Below, piece after piece: positions 19,395-28,935 of a DNA stretch of 64,000 nucleotides; position 1 is the stretch's first letter; every line of letters starts with the position of its first letter. Made by a program: the position numbers and the translations under genes. The notes beneath the pieces are model-generated. The model saw nothing but the letters and a program-made list of their open reading frames with translations. It was not told where the DNA came from and searched no databases. The stretch is from positions 32,118-96,117 of the forward strand of contig CAIMLX010000105.1 in the NCBI GenBank assembly GCA_903842455.1. The letters run 5' to 3'. Source of the DNA: an uncultured Hyphomicrobiales bacterium. GTDB lineage: Bacteria; Pseudomonadota; Alphaproteobacteria; Rhizobiales; Devosiaceae.

Positions 19395-19752
19395 ACTACC
19401 CCCTCCCTGGCTCTGCTACGGCATATCGGCCTGGCGCTACCTCCCCGCCAAGGGGAGGGCAATCGCCTATGATGACATCGGACGCTGACCACCTCCCGCC
19501 CTTGCGGGGGAGGTAGCGGCGCTAGGAGCGACAGCGACGTAGCAGAGCTAGGTGGGGGGTATGACCGAGGGTCGGCCTGATGGTAACTCGGTTGAACCCC
19601 CTCCCTACCTCTCGCTAAGGCGCTGCCGCGCCTAAGCTTCGGTACCCTCCCCGCAAGGGGGAGGGTGGCCAGTGGCCTGAACCGAACTCCTTGCGGGAGA
19701 GGTAGCGACGCTTCGCGCTTCAGCGCCCAACAGAGCGTGGAGGGGGCTCGCT
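19395..19752. repeat. Cluster of four GC-rich palindromic repeat units
   Basis: The 527-base gap between cysK and the photolyase gene holds no credible gene. From about 19395 it contains four copies, in alternating orientation, of a repeat made of a hairpin such as CTCCCGCCCTTGCGGGGGAG next to a GTAGCG and AGCAGAGCTAGG segment. Related units occur at 37735-37904 and 63620-63812. This resembles the dispersed intergenic palindromes (REP or BIME-like) of Rhizobiales. The part from 19237 to 19394 shows nothing recognisable. Confidence 0.75.
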
Positions 19753-19763
19753 GCCGCTTACCG

Positions 19764-21134
19764 CTACAGCGCCTTGAACGCAGCCAGCGCCCGCTCCCGC
19801 GTGAGCTTAAGATCCACGATCGGCTTGGGATAGCCCTTCACGCTACCGCCCTCCCACGGCTTGTGCACCCGGTCATCCGGCAGGTTGCGGACTTCCGGCA
19901 CCCACTGCCGCACATAGTCGCCGGTCGGGTCGAAGCGCTCCCCCTGCGTTACCGGGTTGAAGATCCGGAAATACGGCGATGCATCGAGGCCGGAGCCCGC
20001 GACCCACTGCCAGTTGCCGGGGTTGTTGGCCGCGTCGGCGTCGAGCAGCGTGTCCCAGAACCACTCCTCGCCCTTGTGCCAGTCGACCAGCAGGTTCTTG
20101 GCCAGCAGCGACGCCGTCAGCATCCGGACGCGGTTGTGCATCACGCCGGTCTCCCACAGCTCGCGCATGCCGGCGTCGATGATGGGAATGCCGGTCATCC
20201 CGCTGGTCCAGGCGGCGAACGCCGCCGGGTCGTCGCGCCAGTCGAGATGACCGTACTTCTCCACCATCGCGACCTTCGAGATGTCCTCGCGGTGGTAGAG
20301 CTGGTGGTGGTTGAAGTCCCGCCAGGCGAGCTCGGACAGGAACTTGTCGATCGACCCGGCCTTCTCGGGCTCGGCATGCGCGACCGCCATTGCCGTATGC
20401 CAGACCTGGCGCGCGCTGATCTCGCCGAGCGCGAGGTATGGCGAAAGCCGGGAGGTCGCCGGTTTGCGGGGCAGGTCGCGATCCGCCGGATAGCCCTCCA
20501 CCAGTTCGTCTAGGAACGCGTCGAGGCGCTCGCCGGCGGCCGCTTCGCCGACGGTCCAGTGGGCGCCGAGCTTTCGCGCCCACGCCGGTTCGCGATAGTC
20601 CCCATCCGCCTGGGCTGTGGGCTCGGCGTCGCGCCCGCGGGGTTTTGGCAGGGGGGCAGGGATGTCGCGCTGCTTCAGCGCCTGCCAGAAGGGGGTGTAG
20701 ACCGAGTAGGGCTTGCCGGTCTTGGTGGCAATCTCGAACGGCTCGACCAGTACGTTGCCGGGGTGGCTGTGCGCCTCGATCCCATCGCCTTTCAACCGCG
20801 CCTTGATGACTGCATCATGCTCGCGCTCGGCCGGGCCGTAGCGCCGGTTCCACAGCACGGCCGCCGCACCCCGGGCCCGCTCCGGCACGATGGTCCCGCT
20901 CTCGCCTTCGAGGACGTGCAGCGTGACCCCAATGCGCTTCAGATCGTGCGCCAGCGCGTTGAGGCTCTGGTGCAGCCACCACCGCGACGCCGCGCCGCGC
21001 GGACGCAGACCGCGATCCGTTTCGTGCACGTAGAGCGCCTCGACCGTGCCGCCGGCCGCCATCGCGGCCTGCAGTGCCGGGTTGTCGCCGAGCCGCAGGT
21101 CGTTCCTCAGCCAGAGCAGCACCTTTTTGGCCAT
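19764..21134 (-). CDS. phrB: Deoxyribodipyrimidine photolyase, class I cryptochrome/photolyase family
   Basis: A 456-residue light-dependent DNA repair enzyme that splits cyclobutane pyrimidine dimers using FAD. The N-terminal antenna domain starts VLLWLRNDLRLGDNPAL. The FAD-binding C-terminal domain shows SRLSPYLALGEISARQVW, ELAWRDFNHH, TGIPIIDAGMREL, MHNRVRM and GNWQWVAGSGLDASPYFRIFNP, the standard photolyase blocks. The start is ATG 21134. It is transcribed divergently from cysD. A cryptochrome or 6-4 type is less likely given these CPD class I motifs. Confidence 0.92.
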   Translation of the reverse strand: MAKKVLLWLRNDLRLGDNPALQAAMAAGGTVEALYVHETDRGLRPRGAASRWWLHQSLNALAHDLKRIGVTLHVLEGESGTIVPERARGAAAVLWNRRYGPAEREHDAVIKARLKGDGIEAHSHPGNVLVEPFEIATKTGKPYSVYTPFWQALKQRDIPAPLPKPRGRDAEPTAQADGDYREPAWARKLGAHWTVGEAAAGERLDAFLDELVEGYPADRDLPRKPATSRLSPYLALGEISARQVWHTAMAVAHAEPEKAGSIDKFLSELAWRDFNHHQLYHREDISKVAMVEKYGHLDWRDDPAAFAAWTSGMTGIPIIDAGMRELWETGVMHNRVRMLTASLLAKNLLVDWHKGEEWFWDTLLDADAANNPGNWQWVAGSGLDASPYFRIFNPVTQGERFDPTGDYVRQWVPEVRNLPDDRVHKPWEGGSVKGYPKPIVDLKLTRERALAAFKAL

Positions 21135-21329
21135 GAAATAGATTTTCCTTTGCTGCCGCTTCCCGGCCTACTCGTTCTTGTTCCGGAGGAGACGAAAAAA
21201 GCTCCGTCCCCACCGCAGCAGATACGCGCAAACCGGCGCGATAGTTTGCATTCCGGGGCCGGTCCCTTACCTTGCCGCACCACATGTCGAGCGCGTATGT
21301 GACAGCCTCGTTGCAGCAACGGTAGTCAA

Positions 21330-22247
21330 ATGTCCCAGTCCAGCCGGCGCACCCTAAGCCATCTCCACGCGCTGGAGAGCGAATCCATCGAGATCTTCCG
21401 CGAGGTCGCGGCCAGCTTCGAGCGGCCGGTGATGATGTATTCGATCGGCAAGGACAGCTCGGTGCTGCTCCATCTGGCCCGCAAGGCGTTCTTTCCCTCC
21501 CGCGTGCCCTTCCCGGTCCTCCACATCGACACGAAGTGGAAGTTCCGCGAGATGATCGCGTTTCGCGACCGCATGGCGCGCGAGCACGATCTCGACCTGC
21601 TGGTGCACACCAATCCCGACGGGCTCGCAGCCGGGATCAACCCGTTCGACCACGGCTCGGCTGTCCACACCGACGTCATGAAGACCCAGGCGCTGCGCCA
21701 GGCGCTGAATGCCGGCAAGTACGACGCCGCCATCGGTGGCGCGCGCCGCGACGAGGAGAAGAGCCGCGCCAAGGAGCGCATCTTCTCGCACCGCAACGCC
21801 CAGCACGCCTGGGACCCCAAGAACCAGCGTCCCGAACTCTGGCGCATCTTCAACACCCGGTTGGCGCCGGGCGAGAGCATGCGGGTGTTCCCGATCTCGA
21901 ACTGGACCGAACTCGACGTGTGGACCTATATCTACGCCGAGGGCATCCCGATCCCCGACCTGTACTTTGCCCGCAAGCGCCCGGTGGTCGAGCGTTCCGG
22001 CACGTTGATCATGGTCGACGACGAGCGCTTCCGCTTCAACCCCGGCGAGACGGCGCGCGAGGAGATGATCCGCTTCCGCACGCTCGGCTGCTACCCGCTC
22101 TCCGGCGGCATCCGTTCCGACGCGGCCGACCTGCCGTCGATCATCATGGAAATGCAGGCCTCCCGCACCTCCGAGCGCGAGGGCCGCCTCATCGATTCCG
22201 ACAGCGTCGGCTCGATGGAAAAGAAGAAGCAGGAGGGCTATTTCTGA
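21330..22247 (+). CDS. cysD: Sulfate adenylyltransferase subunit 2
   Basis: A 305-residue catalytic subunit of ATP sulfurylase, which makes adenosine 5'-phosphosulfate from sulfate and ATP. The PP-loop is [13 protein letters not shown] near residue 38. Also seen are [23 protein letters not shown] and the C-terminal [14 protein letters not shown] typical of CysD. The TGA stop overlaps the ATG of cysNC (TGATG), so the subunits are translationally coupled. The 195-base divergent gap to phrB holds its promoter, which I cannot pinpoint. Confidence 0.96.
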   Translation: MSQSSRRTLSHLHALESESIEIFREVAASFERPVMMYSIGKDSSVLLHLARKAFFPSRVPFPVLHIDTKWKFREMIAFRDRMAREHDLDLLVHTNPDGLAAGINPFDHGSAVHTDVMKTQALRQALNAGKYDAAIGGARRDEEKSRAKERIFSHRNAQHAWDPKNQRPELWRIFNTRLAPGESMRVFPISNWTELDVWTYIYAEGIPIPDLYFARKRPVVERSGTLIMVDDERFRFNPGETAREEMIRFRTLGCYPLSGGIRSDAADLPSIIMEMQASRTSEREGRLIDSDSVGSMEKKKQEGYF

Positions 22248-24172
22248 TGTCGGCCATCGCAACGCAATCAGCCCTATCCGCGACCGCCGAATCGGCGCTC
22301 GAAACCTGGCTCGCCGAACAGACCGGCAAGAGCCTGCTGCGTTTCCTCACCTGCGGCTCCGTCGATGATGGCAAGTCGACGCTGATCGGCCGGCTGCTCT
22401 ACGACAGCCAGCTGATCCTCGACGACCAGTTGGCTTCGCTCCGCAAGGAAAGCCGCAACCGGCATGTCGGCGACGAGGGCATCGACTTCTCGCTGCTCGT
22501 CGACGGGCTGGCCGCCGAGCGCGAGCAGGGCATCACCATCGACGTTGCGTACCGGTTCTTCTCGACCGACAAGCGCAAGTTCATCGTCGCCGACACCCCC
22601 GGCCACGAGCAGTACACCCGCAACATGGCCACCGGCGCCAGCAATGCCGACCTCGCCATCGTGCTGATCGATGCCCGCAAGGGCGTGCTGACGCAGACCC
22701 GGCGCCACAGCTTCATCCTCAGCTTGATCGGCGTGAAGCACGTGGTGCTGGCCATCAACAAGATCGACCTCGTCGGTTATAGCGCCGACACCTTCGCGAC
22801 GATCGAGGCCGAGTATCGTGCCTTCGCCAGGGACCTGGGCTTCGAGACGCTGGTGGCGATTCCCGTGTCGGCGCTGCGCGGCGACAACATGCTGACGCCC
22901 AGCCCGCAGATGCCGTGGTACACCGGCCCGCAACTGGTGCCGTACCTCGAGACGATCGAAGTGGCGACCGACCGGACGCAAAAGCCGCTGCGCTTCCCGG
23001 TCCAGTGGGTAAACCGCCCGAACCTCGATTTCCGCGGCTTCTCGGGCACCGTCGCCTCCGGCACCGTGAAGGTCGGCGACGACCTGCTGGTCGCGGCGTC
23101 ACGCAAGCCCGCCAAAGTCGCTCGCATCGTCACCATGGCTGGCGATATCGATGAGGCCATCGCGGGCGAGGCGGTCACCATCACGCTCGACCGCGAGGTC
23201 GATATCTCGCGCGGCGACGTGCTGGCGCATCCGGGTGAGGTCCCCGAATTCTCCAACCAGTTCCAGGCGCGGTTGGTGTGGATGAACGAGGAGCAGGCGA
23301 TGCCCGGCCGCTCCTATCTGCTGAAGCTCGGCAGCCAGGTCGTGCCGGCCTCGATCACCGGGCTGAAATTCCGCACCAACGTCAATACGCTCGAGCAGAG
23401 CGTGGCCAAGACGCTGGAAATGAACGAAGTCGGCACCGTCACCATCGCCACCGACAAGCCGATCGCCTTCGACAGCTACGGCACCAATGCGCTGACCGGC
23501 AGCTTCATCCTCATCGACCGCATCTCCAACGCCACGCTGGGCGCTGGCGTCATCGAGTTCGGCCTGCGCCGCGCGCAGAACCTCAGCTACCAGAGTTTCG
23601 ACGTGAACCGGAAGGTTCGCGCCGATCTCAAGGGCCAGACCGCGCAGATCGTCTGGTTCACCGGCCTCTCGGGCTCCGGCAAGTCGACGGTCGCCAACCT
23701 CGTCGAGAAGCGGCTGACCGCCGATGGCCGGCACGCCTACATCCTCGATGGCGACAACGTGCGGCACGGCCTCAACAAGGATCTCGGGTTTACCGACGCC
23801 GACCGCGTCGAGAACGTCCGTCGCGTCGCCGAGGTAGCGCGGCTGATGGCCGATGCCGGGCTGATCGTGCTCGTCAGCTTCATCTCGCCCTTCGCCAACG
23901 AACGGCGGCTGGCACGCGAAGTGGCCGGCGACATCCGGTTCACCGAAGTCTTCGTGAACACCCCGCTCGAGGTCTGCGAGGCCCGCGATCCGAAGGGCCT
24001 CTACGCCAAGGCCCGCCGCGGCGAGATCAGCAATTTCACCGGCATATCAAGCCCCTACGAGGCACCGCAGACTCCCGACGTGACCCTGCATGGCGGCCTG
24101 CACGACCCCGTCTACATGGCCGACGAACTCTACGCCCGCATCTTCGATTTCGGTGCGAGCTACTCCATCTGA
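22247..24172 (+). CDS. cysNC: Bifunctional sulfate adenylyltransferase subunit 1/adenylylsulfate kinase
   Basis: A 641-residue fusion. The N-terminal CysN GTPase (about residues 25-445) has [18 protein letters not shown] and NKIDLV motifs and drives ATP sulfurylase with CysD. The C-terminal CysC kinase (about residues 460-641) has its own P-loop [12 protein letters not shown] and the [15 protein letters not shown] block, and phosphorylates APS to PAPS. CysN-CysC fusion (NodQ-like) is common in rhizobia and relatives. The start at ATG 22247 overlaps the cysD stop. A strong hairpin follows 7 bases after the stop codon. Confidence 0.96.
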   Translation: MSAIATQSALSATAESALETWLAEQTGKSLLRFLTCGSVDDGKSTLIGRLLYDSQLILDDQLASLRKESRNRHVGDEGIDFSLLVDGLAAEREQGITIDVAYRFFSTDKRKFIVADTPGHEQYTRNMATGASNADLAIVLIDARKGVLTQTRRHSFILSLIGVKHVVLAINKIDLVGYSADTFATIEAEYRAFARDLGFETLVAIPVSALRGDNMLTPSPQMPWYTGPQLVPYLETIEVATDRTQKPLRFPVQWVNRPNLDFRGFSGTVASGTVKVGDDLLVAASRKPAKVARIVTMAGDIDEAIAGEAVTITLDREVDISRGDVLAHPGEVPEFSNQFQARLVWMNEEQAMPGRSYLLKLGSQVVPASITGLKFRTNVNTLEQSVAKTLEMNEVGTVTIATDKPIAFDSYGTNALTGSFILIDRISNATLGAGVIEFGLRRAQNLSYQSFDVNRKVRADLKGQTAQIVWFTGLSGSGKSTVANLVEKRLTADGRHAYILDGDNVRHGLNKDLGFTDADRVENVRRVAEVARLMADAGLIVLVSFISPFANERRLAREVAGDIRFTEVFVNTPLEVCEARDPKGLYAKARRGEISNFTGISSPYEAPQTPDVTLHGGLHDPVYMADELYARIFDFGASYSI

Positions 24173-24179
24173 CGACATA

Positions 24180-24212
24180 GGCAAGCGACGGATCGATTGT
24201 CCGTCGCTTGCC
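24180..24212 (+). terminator. Strong hairpin terminator after cysNC
   Basis: A perfect 13-base stem (24180-24192 against 24200-24212) with a 7-base loop lies directly after cysNC. It lacks a T-run, as many terminators do in high-GC alphaproteobacteria. The next gene starts 37 bases further on. Confidence 0.7.
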
Positions 24213-24249
24213 GCTCTGGCACCATGATTGGGCATCAGATGGTGTCGTC

Positions 24250-25779
24250 ATGCGCCGCATTATCTTCGTTTTGAGTCTGCTCCTCGCCCTTACGCCGCTC
24301 GCGGCGTCGGCCTCTTTCGACACGTCGCGGCAATGGTTCGACCGGCTGCCCGCCGAGCAGCGCAGCGAGATCCAGACCGGCCTGATTCTCCTCGGCCACT
24401 ACGATTTCCTCGTCGACGGCCAGTTCGGCCGCGCCACGTTCGATGCCATCGCCGATTTCCAGAAGAGCCAGGGCGGCGAGGGCTCTGGCGTGCTCGGGGC
24501 GAGCCAACTGGTGGCGCTGCGCGTACTGGCCGACGAGACCAGCACACGCCTCGGCATGCGCCGCGTCAGCGACCGGGCAGCGCAGGTCTCGATCGTCATT
24601 CCGGCCAACCTGCTCACCCGCCGCAGTCCGACCGACCAGGGCACGTCCTATGTCAGTTCGGACGGCGAGATCAGCCTTCAGACGATGTATGCGCCGCTGG
24701 CCGACCAGCCCTTCAGCGAACTCTACGACACCCTGGTTGCGCCGGATCCGGAGCGCATCGTCACCTACCGCAGCTACAGCGACACGCGGTTCGTGGTGTC
24801 GGGCATGATCGGCGAGTACGCGTTCTACACCATGTTCATCGCCACCCCCGAGGGGTCAGTCGGCTACTCGCTGGCCTGGGGCAAAAGCTACGCCGACGAT
24901 GGGGCGATCAGCTCGATCTGGCTGGCGTCCAACTTCACGCCCCTCGCCAGGCTGCCCACCGACGAGGAGACGAAGTTCTCCGCCGCCCCCACCACCGCCC
25001 GCAGCGCCTTCGACCTGCCACCGGGCGACCCCGACGTCATTGCGCTTAGCGCCGAGATCACCAGCAGCACCCCGGCCGATCTCGACCGGGCACTGGAGGC
25101 CCGGCCGAATGCGCGCATCATGGTGCTGAACAGCCCGGGTGGCGCCGTCGAGAGTGCGCTGGTCGTTGCGCAGGAGGTCAGGCGCCGGGGCATGCGGACC
25201 TATGTGCCCGATGGCATGGGGTGCTACTCGGCCTGCGCCTACATCTTCTTTGCCGGCGACAACCGCATCGCCGAAGGGGAACTCGGCGTGCACCAGATCT
25301 CCCAGGATGTGGCCGACATCGTCATGACCCAGATGACGCTCGGAGACGTGCTCGATGCGCTCGACGAGTTCGGCGTCCAGCATCAGGTGATTTCCTACAT
25401 GCTGCGGACGCCGCCCGACGCCATGTACGTCTTCTCGCGCCTCGAACTGGGCGACCTCGGCATCAATCGCGGTGAGCCGATCCGGGTCGCGATGGCCGCT
25501 GACGAGGCACTCCCCGAACCCGAGCCCAGCCCGGCAGGAACAGGGGCCTTCGTCCACCTCGCGAGCCAGTCGAGCCGCGCCGAAGCCGACCGCTCGCTTG
25601 ATTACGCGCAAGAGCGCTGGGGCAAGCTGTTCGGCGACGCCCGTCCCGAGGTTGATGCCGGCGAGGATGCGATCTTCCGCATCCGGGTACCGCTCGGCTC
25701 GCTCGAGCACGCCAACGCCGTCTGCGCCGCCATCAAGGCCGATGGCGGCGGCTGCTACGTGACGACGTTAGGCGTTTGA
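24250..25779 (+). CDS. Periplasmic protein with peptidoglycan-binding, ClpP-like and SPOR domains
   Basis: A 509-residue protein with a signal peptide (residues 1 to about 21, ending LAASA). A peptidoglycan-binding repeat lies near residues 30-75 (LGHYDFLVDGQFGRATFDAIADFQ). A ClpP/crotonase-like fold of the COG3904 kind covers about 260-420, with LNSPGGAVESA, a likely nucleophilic serine in CYSACAYIFFAG (residue about 326) and a histidine in GVHQIS (about 346). The last 75 residues look like a SPOR domain, which binds denuded glycan strands at division sites. A mixed region at 90-255 is not recognised. This suggests a cell-wall-anchored periplasmic serine protease; substrates are unknown. The ATG at 24250 is the first start giving a signal peptide. 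Confidence 0.75.
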   Translation: MRRIIFVLSLLLALTPLAASASFDTSRQWFDRLPAEQRSEIQTGLILLGHYDFLVDGQFGRATFDAIADFQKSQGGEGSGVLGASQLVALRVLADETSTRLGMRRVSDRAAQVSIVIPANLLTRRSPTDQGTSYVSSDGEISLQTMYAPLADQPFSELYDTLVAPDPERIVTYRSYSDTRFVVSGMIGEYAFYTMFIATPEGSVGYSLAWGKSYADDGAISSIWLASNFTPLARLPTDEETKFSAAPTTARSAFDLPPGDPDVIALSAEITSSTPADLDRALEARPNARIMVLNSPGGAVESALVVAQEVRRRGMRTYVPDGMGCYSACAYIFFAGDNRIAEGELGVHQISQDVADIVMTQMTLGDVLDALDEFGVQHQVISYMLRTPPDAMYVFSRLELGDLGINRGEPIRVAMAADEALPEPEPSPAGTGAFVHLASQSSRAEADRSLDYAQERWGKLFGDARPEVDAGEDAIFRIRVPLGSLEHANAVCAAIKADGGGCYVTTLGV

Positions 25780-25860
25780 TCTGACCGTCCCTGGCGGGGG
25801 CAGAAGTGCTGGCGGACTGCTCCGCCAGCGTCGCTTCGGCTAGCGGCCATAACTCGGATA

Positions 25861-26187
25861 TCAGTACTCGCCACCATCCTCGACGAGCAGGGAGTAGCCC
25901 TCGGACGGCCACTCGTAGCAGTGGTCCTCGCGCTTCTTGGGACCCGAGCCGGTGACGCCGAGCGACTGCATCTCGAAGACCACCGGGCCCTTGCCGCAAT
26001 CCGGGTCGGCCCGGAACGACGCCAGGTCACCCTTCAGCAGGTAGGTCTTGCACTTGATGAACTCGGCGATTTCGTCCGCCTGGCGGTCGGAGAACCCGAA
26101 CGCGGCGACGGGGGACGAGACAACCGAACAGGACAGTATGGCAAATGCCGCAGCACCCGCCAGCCGCAGCGCGACTGAGTTACGCAT
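25861..26187 (-). CDS. Small exported protein of unknown function
   Basis: A 108-residue product with a signal peptide (residues 1 to about 30, hydrophobic core AAFAILSCSVVSS). The mature part has about 78 residues with three cysteines (FIKCKTYLL, DPDCGKG, DHCYEW), so it could carry a disulfide. The start ATG 26187 has GGAG about 6 bases upstream; a TTG at 26199 is an alternative. I do not recognise a family. It lies alone between the ClpP-like gene and the cytochrome bd operon. Confidence 0.65.
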   Translation of the reverse strand: MRNSVALRLAGAAAFAILSCSVVSSPVAAFGFSDRQADEIAEFIKCKTYLLKGDLASFRADPDCGKGPVVFEMQSLGVTGSGPKKREDHCYEWPSEGYSLLVEDGGEY

Positions 26188-26316
26188 GATCCACTCCAAC
26201 TAACGCTGACGCCTCAGGGGCGCCCATGGTGTCGATCCGCCGCAACTCGGATTAGGTTAGCAAATCACTAACGTCGATGTTCTGCAATGCTCCGGACATT
26301 CGACTTCGAGCTGGGG

Positions 26317-26424
26317 TTAATTTCCCAGCATCAACTTGATGCCGAAGCCCACGACCGTTACCGCCAATACGCCTGCTGCCCACAGGCCGACGAACCACAG
26401 CATCCGCGACCGAACCCCGGCCAT
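26317..26424 (-). CDS. DUF2474-like small membrane protein of the cytochrome bd operon
   Basis: A 35-residue peptide whose ATG overlaps the cydB stop codon (TGATG). The sequence has a basic start (MAGVRSRM) and one membrane helix with the pattern LWFVGLWAAGVLAVTVVGFGIK, followed by a short tail. This is how the DUF2474 proteins at the end of cyanide-insensitive cydAB operons look; they resemble CydX of E. coli, which stabilises the oxidase. Position, size and translational coupling to cydB make it a real gene despite its length. Confidence 0.8.
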   Translation of the reverse strand: MAGVRSRMLWFVGLWAAGVLAVTVVGFGIKLMLGN

Positions 26425-27431
26425 CAGTGATAGCCCTCCGACGGATCGACCTTGCCGCGGAACACCCAGTAGGCATAGCCGCTATAGGCGAGGATAATCG
26501 GGATGAGAAACAGCGCCCCGACGAGCAGGAACCCGAGGCTTTCATCCGGGGCCGCCGCCTCGGTTATGGTGAGGGCGCCCGGCACGATATAGGGGTAGAA
26601 GCTGATGCCGATGCCAGCAAAGCTCAGCACGAAGAGCCCGAGCGCCGCGAGGAACGGCAGCAGGTGCTTGTCACGCGTCAACCCCCACCACAACCCGAAC
26701 GCACAGACCGCCAGCAACATCGGCACGAGCGCCGAAAATACCGCCGTCGGCCATGCGAACCAGCGTTCGAAGTAGATCGGTTCGAGGAACGGCGTCCACA
26801 GGCTCACCACCCCGATCAGTGCCAGCGTGCCAACGCCGGTCACCATGCCGATGCGCCGCGCCTTGGCCTGCAGTTCGCCGTGCGTCTTGAGGTTGAGCCA
26901 GCAGGCCCCCAGCAGCGCGTAGCCGAACAGCAGGCCGACAGCGGTCAGCATCGAGAACGGCGTCAGCCAGTCCCACCAGCCGCCGGCATACTGGCGGTTC
27001 TCGATCCGGATGCCTTGCACGAGTGCGCCGAGCGCAATGCCCTGCATCGCTGTGGCGACGATCGACCCAAGCGCGAAGCCCCAGTCCCACAGGCCGCGCC
27101 AGCGCTCGGTGCGGAAGCGGAACTCGAAGGCCACGCCCCGGAAGATCAGCCCGAGCAGCATCAGGATGATCGGGATGTAGAGCGCTGGCAGCACCGTCGC
27201 GTAGGCGAGCGGGAACACGGCCATCAGCCCGCCGCCGCCCAGCACCAGCCAGGTCTCGTTGCCATCCCAGACCGGTGCCACCGAGTTCGTCATGACATTG
27301 CGGTCGTGCGTCTCGGGGAACAGGGGAAACAGGATGCCGATGCCCAGGTCGAACCCGTCCAGCACCACGTAGGCCAGCACCGCGAAGGCGATCAGCCCGG
27401 CCCAGATGAAACTCAGTTCAACGCCCAGCAT
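26424..27431 (-). CDS. cydB: Cytochrome bd ubiquinol oxidase subunit II
   Basis: A 335-residue membrane protein of about eight to nine helices, subunit II of the quinol oxidase that reduces oxygen to water without pumping protons. Typical CydB blocks include VVLDGFDLGIGILFPL and APVWDGNETWLVLGGGGLMAVFP. It looks like the cyanide-insensitive (CioB) branch. The start ATG 27431 lies within the last 14 bases of cydA. The small DUF2474 gene overlaps its stop. It is intact, although the upstream cydA is disrupted. Confidence 0.92.
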   Translation of the reverse strand: MLGVELSFIWAGLIAFAVLAYVVLDGFDLGIGILFPLFPETHDRNVMTNSVAPVWDGNETWLVLGGGGLMAVFPLAYATVLPALYIPIILMLLGLIFRGVAFEFRFRTERWRGLWDWGFALGSIVATAMQGIALGALVQGIRIENRQYAGGWWDWLTPFSMLTAVGLLFGYALLGACWLNLKTHGELQAKARRIGMVTGVGTLALIGVVSLWTPFLEPIYFERWFAWPTAVFSALVPMLLAVCAFGLWWGLTRDKHLLPFLAALGLFVLSFAGIGISFYPYIVPGALTITEAAAPDESLGFLLVGALFLIPIILAYSGYAYWVFRGKVDPSEGYH

Positions 27432-28774
27432 TGTCGCCTCCCGTCGCTTCGATCTGGATGGCGGGAGTAATGCCGGCCGCCCGGGTCGGTGCCCCCGCGA
27501 GTTCGCCACCCCCGCCGGAGGTGGGGGATTTCCACATCAGCCTGAGGATGTAGAACGTGCCGGCGCCGAAGACGAAGAAGTAGACGATGATGAAGGCGAT
27601 CAGCGACGCGCCGACGGCTTCGGCATCGACATTGGACAGGCTGTCGGACGTCCTGAGCAGGCCATAGACCGTGTAGGGCTGCCGCCCGACCTCGGTGGTG
27701 TACCATCCGGCCAGCACCGCCACGAACCCCGAAGGACCCATCAGCAGCGCCGCCCGGTGCAGCCAGGTGCTGGTGTAGAGCGTCTTGCGGAACCGGGCCC
27801 AGAGTGACCACAGCCCCACCAGCAGCATCAGCACACCGAGGCCCACCATGACGCGGAAAGTGATGAAGGGGAGGAGGGCGGGCGGGCGTTCATCCTTGGG
27901 GAAGGCCTTGAGCCCCTTTACCTCGCCATCGAGCTCGTGCGTCAGCAGCAGCGAACCGAGATAGGGGATCTCGAGCGCGAACTTCGTCTCCTCGGCCTCG
28001 TCATCGGGAATGCCGAACAGGATCAGCGGGGCGCCGCGCTGCGTCTCGTAGTGCCCCTCCATCGCCGCGATCTTGGCGGGCTGGTGCTCGAGCGTGTTTA
28101 GCCCGTGCAGATCGCCGACAAAGATCTGCACCGGCGTCACCAGCGCCGCCATCCACATCGCCATCGAGAACATGATCCGGGCGTGCCGGTTGTCGCGGTC
28201 GCGCATCAGGTGCAACGCACCCACCGCTCCCACCGCGAAGGCCGTGGTGAGGAACGCTGCGAGCACCGTGTGCACCAGCCGGTAGGGGAAGGACGGGTTG
28301 AAGATGATCGCCCACCAGTCGGTCGGGATGAACTGGCCATCGGCGTTCATGGCGAAGCCCGCCGGGGTCTGCATCCAGCTGTTGGCGGCAAGGATCCAGG
28401 TGGCCGAGACGAGCGTGCCGACCGCCACCATGGCGACCGCGAACATGTGGAGGCCGTTGCCCACCCGCTGTCGCCCGAAGAGCGCAATGCCGAGGAAGCC
28501 GGCCTCGAGGAAAAAGGCGGTGAGGACCTCGTAGCCCATCAGCGGGCCGATCACCGGCCCGGCCTTGTCCGAGAACGTGGCCCAGTTGGTGCCGAACTGG
28601 TAGCTCATCGAACAGCCGCAGGTAGGCCTCGTCGCGCTTCCACAGGTACAGCGCGTTGAGCACCGCCATGAAGCTCGCGAGCCCGATCGAGAAGGCCGGG
28701 AAGATGAAATGAAATGAAACCGTGAAAGCGAATTGGAATCGCGCCAGCAGTTCGGCACTCAGTCCAAAGGTCAT
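27418..28774 (-). pseudogene. cydA: Cytochrome bd ubiquinol oxidase subunit I, disrupted by internal deletion
   Basis: The coding sequence starts at ATG 28774 with the proper CydA N-terminus (ARFQFAFTVSFHFIFPAFSIG, including the heme-ligand-type histidine) and reads to RLFDE near 28607. There the frame changes. From ATG 28608 a second frame continues with MSYQFGTNWATFSDKAGPVIG to the normal C-terminus. Family members have about 19 residues between these points (an FW-K-F...GV-SG-type second helix). The total of 1,357 bases is one more than a multiple of three. Adding back 59 bases would give a 471-residue protein, which fits the family. Either the gene is inactivated or there is an assembly error. 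Confidence 0.8.
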
Positions 28775-28863
28775 CGTTGCCTCCGATCGCTGCTGGCAGT
28801 GGATATAATCCTCACACACTGCCGATGCTCTGCGCTGCACTGACGCGCGCTTCACCGCCGCGC

Positions 28864-28900
28864 GTCAACTTGACACCCTTGTCAGTTGACGGGCAAGTCA
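28864..28900. promoter_or_regulatory. Cluster of GTCA/TGAC half-sites between cydA and the divergent OmdA-like gene
   Basis: Five half-sites alternate: GTCA at 28864, TGAC at 28871, GTCA at 28881, TGAC at 28887 and GTCA at 28897. They make palindromes such as TGACA-CCCT-TGTCA (28871-28884). TTGACA at 28870 could also be a -35 element. The 161-base gap would be the regulatory region for both genes. The binding protein is unknown. Confidence 0.4.
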
Positions 28901-28935
28901 GTTCCTGCTTTGTTCCTGTGCAAACGGAGGATGAG

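Noticed and set aside
19229..19516. Short frames between cysK and the photolyase gene
   Set aside because: They lie in repeat DNA, overlap several other equal-quality frames and lack ribosome binding sites.
19395..19752. Possible CRISPR array in the repeat-rich gap
   Set aside because: Units are inverted, imperfect and of unequal spacing, with no spacers and no cas genes in the window.
21172..21182. GTTC-TT-GTTC near the photolyase start as a LexA box
   Set aside because: Spacing is 2 bases, not the 7 needed, and it is not repeated in a promoter-like position.
22247..24172. Frameshift or merged genes in cysNC because of its length
   Set aside because: Both GTPase and APS kinase motifs lie in one frame and this fusion is well known.
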